5,529 bases of DNA from NCBI GenBank assembly GCA_030043175.1, contig JASHYD010000313.1:1-5529 (forward strand), read 5' to 3'. This DNA comes from Xanthobacteraceae bacterium (lineage in GTDB: Bacteria; Pseudomonadota; Alphaproteobacteria; Rhizobiales; Xanthobacteraceae). A program made the translations under genes and the position numbers. Each line of letters opens with the position of its first letter. The stretch's first letter is position 1. The notes under the pieces are model-generated. The model did not search any database. It was not told the origin of the DNA and saw only the letters and a list, made by a program, of their open reading frames with translations. Below, piece after piece: positions 1 through 5,529 of this stretch.

Positions 1-112
1 CCATCCGCTTGGTGTCCGCACCGCGGAGAATGCCTCCGCCGTAACAGCCCAGTTCGCCCATGCCCAGATTATCGACATGGAAGAAGAGAATGTTTGGCTT
101 CTTGGGCGACAA
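1..112 (-). CDS. Arylsulfatase-like sulfatase, N-terminal 37 codons only (cut by window edge)
   Basis: The start of an alkaline-phosphatase-superfamily sulfatase, which would hydrolyse a sulfate ester to an alcohol or phenol plus sulfate. The first residues after the start read SPKKPNILFFHVDNLGMGEL, followed by GCYGGG and LRGADTKRM; this is the typical N-terminal strand and metal-site loop of the family (PNILxxxxDDxGxGxLGCYGG). Asp14 fits the first metal ligand, while the usual second Asp is Asn15. The diagnostic C/S-x-P-x-R formylglycine motif would lie beyond the window. The start is TTG at 110-112, chosen because AAAGGAGG sits 5 bases upstream and no ATG or GTG is in frame. There is no signal peptide, so the enzyme is probably cytoplasmic and would act on imported substrate. 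It is the fourth gene after an importer operon, as in Pseudomonas ats clusters. Family assignment is strong; the exact substrate is unknown. Confidence 0.85.
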   Translation of the reverse strand, partial: MSPKKPNILFFHVDNLGMGELGCYGGGILRGADTKRM

Positions 113-117
113 AATAA

Positions 118-125
118 CCTCCTTT
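118..125 (-). promoter_or_regulatory. Strong Shine-Dalgarno for the sulfatase TTG start
   Basis: The minus strand reads AAAGGAGG, a near-full match to the anti-Shine-Dalgarno, ending 5 bases before TTG at 112-110. It decides the start of the sulfatase, because no ATG or GTG is available in that frame nearby. A strong site paired with a weak start codon suggests translation independent of the upstream gene. Confidence 0.8.
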
Positions 126-160
126 GTGTTGTCAGTGTCATTGCCAGAATTGGGCGGGTG

Positions 161-183
161 ACAGCGCGCTTGTTGCGCGCTGT
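161..183 (-). terminator. Strong hairpin after the ATPase gene, without U-tract
   Basis: ACAGCGCGC and GCGCGCTGT form a perfect 9-bp GC-rich stem around a 5-base loop. It begins 5 bases after the ATPase stop codon and ends 48 bases before the sulfatase start. On the minus-strand transcript it is followed by a C-rich stretch rather than a run of U, so it is not a classic intrinsic terminator. It may attenuate read-through, or act as an mRNA-stabilising or processing hairpin that sets different levels for the importer and the sulfatase. The structure is seen directly; the role is inferred. Confidence 0.6.
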
Positions 184-188
184 TGGGT

Positions 189-1042
<854 letters not shown>

Positions 1043-1046
<4 letters not shown>

Positions 1047-2002
1047 TTCTTGCTCCCAACCGAATAGGCGAGCCACGGCATCGCCAAAGTGCCAACCGCG
1101 CGGATCGCACCGCTGCACAAAAGTCCAAGGATACCGATCGTGATCATCCCGAGAACGATTGCGGGATAGTTGACCAGTGAGTAGGCTTCCCACGTGAAGT
1201 AACCGACGCCGAACTGGCCCGAGATCATCTCCGCGGCGATGAGCGAGACCCAGGCCACGCCCATGCCGACCGCCAGCCCGGTGAAGATGTTTCCGAGCGA
1301 TCCCGGCAAGATCACGTGCCAGAACAGCTGCAGTTCGTTCGCCCCGAGACACCGGCCGGCGCGGATCAACACGCCATCCATGGAATTCACGCCATGGACC
1401 GTATTGAGCAGGATCGGGAAGAATGCGCCGATGAACGTGATGTAGACGATGCTCGACTCGTTATCCGGCCACAGCATGATCGACATCGGCACCCACGCGA
1501 TCGCCGGAATCGGACGCAACACTTCGATCGCCGGCATGAACAGATCGCGCATCAGCCGGTACTTCCCGATCGTAAGGCCGAGCGGCACGCCAACCAGGAT
1601 GGCGATGAAGAAGCCGGAAAAAATACGCCGCAGGCTCATGACGATGTTGGTCAGGAACTTGTTCGACCCCGCCACTTCCGCCGCCTGCTCGAACACCTCG
1701 TAAGGCGTCGGCACGTTCTTGAACCTGATGAAGAATTCCAGCCGATATTTTGTGCCGACATACCAGAACAGGAACAGCGCACTGAGCGAAACAAGACCGA
1801 GCACGAGGCTCAGCATGCGGTCTTTCGCAAACCAAGCCAGCATGTGCTTTGCGGTCGGCGCGGACGTAGGACTGGGGGGCGGCGACGAGGTCGGGGGAGA
1901 TGCCCGGGACGTGACCGGTGGCCGCGCCGGAGAGTCGTCGGGAGTTTCCGCGGGCGGATGATCCGCTCGGACCATATTCAATTTGACGATGTTGGCTCTC
2001 AT
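1043..2002 (-). CDS. ABC importer permease, SsuC/TauC/NrtB (BPD_transp_1) type
   Basis: A 319-residue inner-membrane subunit forming the translocation path. After a cytosolic N-terminal segment very rich in Pro, Ser and Thr (about 15-49), hydrophobic segments lie near 63-83, 127-147, 160-178, 183-203, 239-258 and 280-300, giving about six spans. The ATPase-docking EAA loop is at about 213-234 (IRAGRCLGANELQLFWHVIL), with Arg in place of the usual first Glu but the conserved Gly and the LPG ending kept. The start at 2002 was chosen because TAAGGTG lies 7 bases upstream and because translation further upstream would only read the binding-protein gene out of frame. The gap to the binding-protein stop is 17 bases, and its TGA overlaps the ATPase ATG. 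It is therefore the middle gene of one operon and equivalent in position to AtsB. Confidence 0.93.
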
Positions 2003-2019
2003 GGTCGTACACCTTAAAA

Positions 2020-3471
2020 TCAATGGTTGACGGTGAGGCTGTTCAGCGCCTCGGCGTATGTTGCGAGTTTGCCGCCGGTCTTGTCTGCGTAGGCTTGGGC
2101 GTCGCGCTTCAGCAGAAACGGCACCACTTCGGACTTTCCTGACGCCTGACCGGCGACCGCATAGAAGGCCGCATCCGCAAACACCTTGATGCCGAGTTCG
2201 TGATCGACGACATAGACGGCGTTGAGCTTCCTGCCTGCGGAGGTGAACTTCTTGACGCCGGCGAGAGTGCAGGCCGGTGAACTGAACGAGAGAATGTCGC
2301 CGTCCTTGACCCAAATCTGCCCGGCATCTTTCGGCTGCGTGACCGGCACGTTGCAGACAGGATCGTCGCCTTTGACCTCGTATCCAGACATTTCCTTAAG
2401 CTGGGCGTCGTAATCGAGGCTCCGATCTTTGTGAGCTTGGCGAACGTATTTATCGTTGACCCAGGCCTCGATCTTGAGCGGCTTGATCAAATTGAGCTTC
2501 TGCAGCACCGCATAGTCGCCCTTCATGGCCTCGATCCAAGCGGGCTTGATGGTCGGATCGAGCACGTGTACGCCGCCCGGGCCAAGAAAGATGTAAGCCA
2601 CCTCTTTATTGATCTTGGTCCACTCCTCAATCTTTTCGGACGCCAGCTTGGGGTTCTTGCGGTACCAATCGTTGGCTTCCATCAAGGCTTCGATATAGGC
2701 CGTCACGATTTCGGGATATTTTTCGCCGAAATCCTTGCGTACGACCACGCCGTGGAACGTCGGGGTTTTGGTTTCCGCCCCATCATATATTTTTCGTGCA
2801 AACCCGCGGAACGGGAGCAGCTCGGCAAACGGGACGAAGTCGCCGTGGGCATCGATCCGCTTCTCCTGCAAATTGGTGCTTCCGATCTCCGGCGATTGCG
2901 ACACCAGATTCCAGAAGCCGTTCGGCAGGCCGCGCATTTGCAGCGACTGCAACATCATGCCGTGGGCGGCGGAACCGAACGGCACGGACACGTTCTTGCC
3001 CTTGAGATCCGCGAGCTCGTAGTAGGGCGAGTCCTTGTGCACCACGATGCCATTGCCGCCGCCATAAGCGTTGTATGCGATGATGGCGACGAGTTGCGTC
3101 TCGTTTCCGGTCGCCTGTCCTGTCGCGCCGTTCACCAGCAGCGGATAATCTCCCATCATTCCGATCTGGATATTGTTGGCCATCATTCCATTGGTTATCG
3201 GCGGACCGGACGTGAAGTTCTGCCAGGACAGGGTATATTTCATGTCCTTGTATTTCCCGGTTTTCGGGAGGTGTTTCTCGAACAGGCCAAGTTCCTTGAG
3301 AACGATGCCGCCGGTAACGGTGTTGGTTGTGGTATTTTGCGTTCCGATCCCGATATCGAGCCTGGTTTGCGCGCTTGCAGTGCCGAGCGTGCTGGCAACG
3401 GCCGCAGCAATCAGAAACGGCAGCACCGGGGTTTTCGACACGAAATTGGTCTGGGGGTGGCCGACACTCAT
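2020..3471 (-). CDS. ABC substrate-binding protein (NMT1/SsuA-like) fused to a C-terminal NosL-like domain
   Basis: A 483-residue periplasmic protein that captures the substrate for the permease and ATPase encoded after it. A Sec signal peptide is clear: Lys13, hydrophobic core about 15-30, and a TASA|Q cleavage site after Ala34. Residues 35 to about 340 resemble nitrate/sulfonate/taurine binding proteins (LDIGIGTQ strand, IVLKELGLFEK, NGMMANNIQIGMMGDYP, DLKGKNVSVPFGSAAHGMML, YPEIVTAYIEALMEANDWY). Family members are usually about 320-350 residues. The extra C-terminus (about 371-476) resembles NosL: DPVCNVPV, AGQIWVKDGDILSFSSPAC, AVYVVDHELGIKVFADAAFYAVAGQ, EVVPFLLKRDAQAYADKTGGK. The NosL CGM motif is here Cys373-Asn-Val, and a second Cys is at 401. 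The ATG at 3471 is preceded by AGAAGG with 9 bases between and gives a sensible signal peptide. The open frame continues upstream to 3672, but that would run through the sigma-54 promoter. Position matches AtsR. Confidence 0.93.
   Translation of the reverse strand: MSVGHPQTNFVSKTPVLPFLIAAAVASTLGTASAQTRLDIGIGTQNTTTNTVTGGIVLKELGLFEKHLPKTGKYKDMKYTLSWQNFTSGPPITNGMMANNIQIGMMGDYPLLVNGATGQATGNETQLVAIIAYNAYGGGNGIVVHKDSPYYELADLKGKNVSVPFGSAAHGMMLQSLQMRGLPNGFWNLVSQSPEIGSTNLQEKRIDAHGDFVPFAELLPFRGFARKIYDGAETKTPTFHGVVVRKDFGEKYPEIVTAYIEALMEANDWYRKNPKLASEKIEEWTKINKEVAYIFLGPGGVHVLDPTIKPAWIEAMKGDYAVLQKLNLIKPLKIEAWVNDKYVRQAHKDRSLDYDAQLKEMSGYEVKGDDPVCNVPVTQPKDAGQIWVKDGDILSFSSPACTLAGVKKFTSAGRKLNAVYVVDHELGIKVFADAAFYAVAGQASGKSEVVPFLLKRDAQAYADKTGGKLATYAEALNSLTVNH
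2023..2361 (-). other. NosL-like domain within the substrate-binding protein
   Basis: This part of the binding-protein gene encodes residues 371-483. NosL proteins typically run: CPVCGM near the start, a VxxxDG strand then a short helix, an A(I/V)YVTDY strand, a DAxxAxFVxGSxVxGPMG segment, and a VPFxxxxDAxxFxxxxGGxxL tail. The same blocks occur here in the same order and spacing: DPVCNV (371-375), IWVKDG (386-391), AVYVVDH (418-424), FADAAFYAVAGQASG (431-445) and VPFLLKRDAQAYADKTGGKL (450-469). The Met of the CGM motif is Val and the GPMG element is absent, so copper binding as in NosL is uncertain. Comparison is from memory of the family, not from an alignment. Confidence 0.75.
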
Positions 3472-3544
3472 ACGAGCGATCCTTCTGGATTGGGCCGTGC
3501 GGGTGTTGCTCTGGAATGGCGGCGTGCAGCAAACAGCGGATGCC

Positions 3545-3562
3545 ATCACGCCACGATCACGC
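3545..3562. repeat. Short direct repeat ATCACGC-CACG-ATCACGC
   Basis: Two exact copies of ATCACGC (3545-3551 and 3556-3562), offset by 11 bases (one helical turn), lie between the predicted sigma-54 start site and the binding-protein ATG, in the inferred 5' leader. Same-face spacing could suit a repressor or a two-site binding protein, but the motif is short and may be chance. Confidence 0.3.
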
Positions 3563-3587
3563 GGACACACGGCGGTAAAAAAATGAG

Positions 3588-3603
3588 TGCAATCAACGTG
3601 CCA
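3588..3603 (-). promoter_or_regulatory. Sigma-54 (RpoN) -24/-12 promoter of the importer operon
   Basis: The minus strand reads TGGCACGTTGATTGCA. The sigma-54 consensus is TGGCACG-N4-TTGCW; all fixed bases match and the invariant GG and GC doublets are separated by exactly 10 bases. Transcription should begin near 3577, giving a leader of about 106 bases before the binding-protein ATG at 3471. The site is in the right orientation in the intergenic region. Sigma-54 promoters require a bacterial enhancer-binding activator plus ATP hydrolysis; no such activator is encoded in the window. In Pseudomonas some organosulfur genes (the sfn system) use sigma-54, which makes the placement plausible. Confidence 0.82.
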
Positions 3604-3671
3604 TGAGCATTTGCCTCGATGCACCGGTGGGCGTGAGGAGCTTGCCACGCGTCGCAAGGGTCCCGGCGTCA

Positions 3672-3689
3672 CATGCCCGGCACGGCATG
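3672..3689. promoter_or_regulatory. Inverted repeat CATGCC-N6-GGCATG, candidate upstream activator site
   Basis: Perfect 6-bp arms separated by 6 bases, 18 bases in all. Its centre is about 104 bases upstream of the predicted sigma-54 start (3577), the range typical for enhancer-binding-protein sites. A further GGCATG half-site lies at 3715-3720. The symmetry is seen; the binding protein and function are inferred from position only. Confidence 0.45.
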
Positions 3690-3832
3690 GCCTGACGTCG
3701 TCTTTGAGCGATAAGGCATGATGAGACCCTCAGGTCGTCGCGTCAGACGTTCTGCGCACTTGGAACAACGTGGCGACCTAAGTCCTTTGTAGTGATTTGC
3801 TGCGGACGCTAAATAAGGAAGAGGAATGTGGG

Positions 3833-3844
3833 GCAACTAGTTGC
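3833..3844. promoter_or_regulatory. 12-base perfect palindrome GCAACTAGTTGC
   Basis: A perfect palindrome with no spacer, in an AT-richer stretch between the regulator stop and the sigma-54 promoter, about 260 bases upstream of the predicted start site. It could be a dimeric regulator operator or a distal activator site. It does not match the TTGAT-N4-ATCAA form of the Fnr/FixK box, so linking it to the neighbouring Crp/Fnr protein is unsupported. Confidence 0.4.
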
Positions 3845-3933
3845 AAACAAACTGCCGACGCTCATTAAACAAGCAGTAAGGGCGGCGATTGGCTAAGCAT
3901 TGGGCGCCAACTGCGCGTTATGACGGCTCTCTG

Positions 3934-4638
3934 TTAATCGCCCGTATCCCGTCCGTCCTGAATCTCCCGGAGCCTGTCGGGAGCCGCGATGATGATATTG
4001 GCCCCCTGCACTTGGACGATGCCGCGCTCGGCGAACCGTTTAAGGCTCGTCGTAATCCATTGGCGGGTGACGCCGGTCATATGCGCCAAGTCGGCGTGGG
4101 TGAACGAGGCGGCAATCAAGACGCCGCCGTCCACTTCGATGCCGTAGAGACTGATGAGATGCAGCAGCAGATGCGCGAGCCGTTCGGTGGCCGACCGCGT
4201 GCCCAGCATCTGCGCCATCGCGGAATAGCATTTGCCCTTGAAAATCAGACCTTCGATGATGCCGATAGCAAGCCTGGGGACCGTGGTCACCATGGATTTC
4301 AGGACGTCGCCGGGCAGATGGAGGACGGTACTGTTGGTGGCAGCTGATCCTGACCAGACATGAACGCCGCGCCTGAACACCTCAGGCCCGCCAACGAAGT
4401 TACCCTGGTGCCAATAAGCAAGGGTGATCTCGCGGCCGGAGGGCGCGGTGTAAAAGACCTTTATGCGCCCGGTTTCGATGAGGTAGATGCCGTCCTGCGG
4501 CGTGCCCTGGCTGAAGAGCCTGGCTCCGCGATACAGCACCTTGCGCTTTCCAGCTTCGACGATCTGCTTGATCTCACTGTCGTTCAGGCCGTGAAGCAAT
4601 TGTGGAGGGCCCGCCTGCTGCCCTCCCGCGTTGGTCAT
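3934..4638 (-). CDS. Crp/Fnr-family transcriptional regulator
   Basis: A 234-residue cytoplasmic DNA-binding protein. Residues about 15-110 form the cyclic-nucleotide-binding-like beta barrel (LYRGARLFSQGTPQDGIYLI, GRIKVFYTAPSGREITLAYW, GNFVGGPEVF). A long dimerisation helix lies near 111-140. A Crp-type winged helix-turn-helix covers about 150-215 (SFTHADLAHMTGVTRQWITT, then SLKRFAERGIV), with TRQWITTSLKRF as recognition helix. The four-Cys iron-sulfur signature of Fnr is absent, as the only cysteine visible is at 137, so oxygen sensing through a cluster is unlikely; the effector is unknown. Two starts are possible. The ATG at 4638 gives normal family length but a weak ribosome site. The ATG at 4722 has GGTGGAG 6 bases upstream, but the added 28 codons have poorly GC-biased third positions, unlike the rest. 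The gene is upstream of and co-oriented with the importer operon, 462 bases away, so it may regulate it. Confidence 0.88.
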   Translation of the reverse strand: MTNAGGQQAGPPQLLHGLNDSEIKQIVEAGKRKVLYRGARLFSQGTPQDGIYLIETGRIKVFYTAPSGREITLAYWHQGNFVGGPEVFRRGVHVWSGSAATNSTVLHLPGDVLKSMVTTVPRLAIGIIEGLIFKGKCYSAMAQMLGTRSATERLAHLLLHLISLYGIEVDGGVLIAASFTHADLAHMTGVTRQWITTSLKRFAERGIVQVQGANIIIAAPDRLREIQDGRDTGD

Positions 4639-4728
4639 CGGAACGCCGCCGAATCGCTCTCGTCCTGTTGAACTCTGACCCACCAATGAGATCCAGGGAG
4701 GTGGTGGCTTCTGCGCACCCATCGGGGT

Positions 4729-4735
4729 CTCCACC
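4729..4735 (-). promoter_or_regulatory. Possible Shine-Dalgarno for a longer Crp/Fnr start at 4722
   Basis: The minus strand reads GGTGGAG, 6 bases before an in-frame ATG at 4722-4720. It is a better ribosome site than anything before the ATG at 4638 and would add 28 residues (MGAQKPPPPW and onward) before the usual N-terminus. Codon composition of the added part argues against it, so the true start is undecided. Confidence 0.35.
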
Positions 4736-4887
4736 CTAGGGAAACATGCGTGAGCATACGCTAACTTCGGACGAGGGGAAGCCAATGCCACATCAAATCG
4801 GCCGTTGTGCCGGACGTACGCACGAATTCGCGGAGGCGCAGCTGACTTGAAAGGCCGCGGCGTGAACGAGAGTTCGGTTGATTTAAG

Positions 4888-5292
4888 TTGGGTGAGAGGC
4901 CGACTTTGCCGCCGTGGGACCTGGGGACCGTCGCCGCGCGGATTCAGCAAAAAACGCCGCCCGGCCAAGGTGGGTGGCATATGACTGTTCTTCGCTCTTA
5001 TGGCGTCGAGAATGCCGACCCGACCAGCAGCTTTCTACGCGCCGCCGGCAATTATCATGGGAATGGTTGGGCGAATAATCCGCAAATCGAAGCCGAGATC
5101 GCGGCGTGGTAATGACGCAACGAACTCGGACGAGGAGAAGACGATTGTACGCCGGCTCAACAGGCTGGCCATCGACCATGTCCTCTTCGCACCGCTAGGA
5201 GTGACCCTGCAGCATCAAGCCTGGCGCAAGGAGTCAGCGGCATAGGGCAAGCGCCGCTGCCCCTTTTCTGGGGCGGGAGCAAGACGGCGTGA
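4888..5292 (+). pseudogene. Decayed C-terminal fragment of a family-5 (peptide/nickel-type) ABC substrate-binding protein
   Basis: Three consecutive reading-frame segments join into one C-terminus of a DppA/OppA-like periplasmic binding protein. Segment one runs from about 4915 (WDLGTVAARIQQKTPPGQGG, then WHM through ADPTSSFLRAAG to NNPQIEAEIAAW) to a TAA at 5110-5112. Shifting by one base restores the expected WFDAT continuation: DATNSDEEKTIVRRLNRLAI, then DHVLFAPLGVTLQHQAWRK, up to about 5232. Here a one-base loss gives a premature TAG at 5243-5245; correcting it recovers the natural end VSGIGQAPLPLFWGGSKTA with TGA at 5290-5292. Family members are about 500-540 residues, so only the last quarter remains. 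A stop at 4879-4881 and no homologous sequence upstream show that the 5' part is lost. No permease or ATPase of such a system is nearby. It is an inactive relic, not related to the minus-strand importer. Confidence 0.8.
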
Positions 5293-5484
5293 TCTTCGAT
5301 GACCTGCGCTTCAAATTCGCGAAGGAGATTGCCTAGCTGATTCAAGAGTTTCTCTCAGCGGGTGTGCCCCGCGGGAGTCCGTTGGTAGCCCGAATCCGGA
5401 GTGGCGGCCCTCCGTCTTGGCAATCCGCAGTTGACGTAACTTCGGACGTGCCAGTCACGGAGTCTGATTGGTCGCCCATGACCC

Positions 5485-5500
5485 GCCGCAGACCTGCGGC
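5485..5500. repeat. Inverted repeat GCCGCAG-AC-CTGCGGC
   Basis: Perfect 7-bp arms with a 2-base centre, in the gene-poor right end (5293-5529). It could fold as a small hairpin or be a protein-binding palindrome. No run of T follows on the plus strand, so it is not a standard terminator. In GC-rich DNA such repeats arise fairly often. Nothing else supportable was seen in 5293-5529; short open stretches there have no recognisable protein features. Confidence 0.35.
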
Positions 5501-5529
5501 TGGTCCGCGCTCAACAGCCCATGTTTTCC

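Noticed and set aside
130..150. Second -24/-12-like element before the sulfatase (minus strand TGGCAATGACACTGAC)
   Set aside because: It has GG in place but GA instead of the required GC at -12, and the CACG part of the -24 box is missing.
1316..2017. Plus-strand open frame of 233 codons opposite the permease
   Set aside because: The composition (very Arg/His/Asp-rich, repetitive) is typical of antisense translation of a membrane protein gene in GC-rich DNA.
2431..3606. Long plus-strand open frame of 391 codons opposite the binding-protein gene
   Set aside because: It is an antisense shadow produced by GC-biased third positions; no recognisable domain, and the minus-strand protein explains the region.
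3472..3672. An extra 67 residues at the N-terminus of the binding protein, since the frame is open to an ATG at 3672
   Set aside because: The added sequence is Cys/Arg-rich and unlike a signal peptide, runs through the sigma-54 promoter and has no ribosome site; the ATG at 3471 has both AGAAGG and a clean signal peptide after it.
3900..3910. Small inverted repeat TTGG-GCG-CCAA just after the regulator stop, considered as a terminator
   Set aside because: The stem is only 4 bp and no T-run follows on the minus strand.
4762..5448. Direct repeat TAACTTCGGACG at 4762-4773 and 5437-5448 flanking the pseudogene, considered as a target-site duplication or attachment site
   Set aside because: One 12-base match is about what is expected by chance between all positions of a window this size, and no mobile-element gene or terminal inverted repeat accompanies it.
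5293..5529. Possible short reading frames at the right edge, including one starting GTG at 5289 and one open from 5341 to the edge
   Set aside because: The first stops after about 15 codons, the second has no start with a ribosome site and no familiar protein feature; neither can be supported.

Overview
The window looks like chromosome from a GC-rich alphaproteobacterium, probably of the Bradyrhizobium/Rhodopseudomonas kind. This rests on overall base composition, strongly GC-biased third codon positions and the style of the ABC-transporter proteins; no rRNA or other taxonomic marker is present, so the genus is a guess. All intact genes lie on the minus strand, so transcription runs from high to low coordinates.

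Layout, following transcription: a Crp/Fnr-type regulator (4638 to 3934); a 462-base intergenic region (3933 to 3472) with a near-perfect sigma-54 -24/-12 promoter and several palindromes; a compact ABC importer operon made of a periplasmic substrate-binding protein (3471 to 2020), an inner-membrane permease (2002 to 1043) and an ATPase (1046 to 189) whose start overlaps the permease stop by 4 bases; a strong hairpin (161-183); and the first 37 codons of a sulfatase (112 to beyond base 1) with a TTG start and a strong Shine-Dalgarno sequence. The order binding protein, permease, ATPase, sulfatase is that of the ats (sulfate ester/arylsulfatase) cluster known from Pseudomonas. The sulfatase shows no signal peptide. 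The simplest reading is import of an organic sulfate ester (or related organosulfur compound) and hydrolysis in the cytoplasm to release sulfate. The actual substrate is not visible in the sequence.

Two features stand out. First, the binding protein has a C-terminal extension of about 110 residues that resembles NosL, a copper-binding accessory protein family, with its CxM-type metal motif changed to Cys-Asn-Val. An SsuA/NMT1-like binding domain fused to a NosL-like domain is an unusual architecture. Second, the sigma-54 promoter implies that the operon is switched on by an enhancer-binding activator, and a CATGCC-N6-GGCATG inverted repeat lies at a suitable distance upstream.

On the right, on the plus strand, lies a decayed C-terminal fragment of a family-5 (peptide/nickel-type) ABC substrate-binding protein (about 4888 to 5292). 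It has lost its N-terminal part and carries two frameshifts, yet can be followed through to its natural stop. The last 237 bases (5293-5529) hold only a 16-base inverted repeat and no supportable gene. No RNA gene, insertion sequence or CRISPR array was seen.
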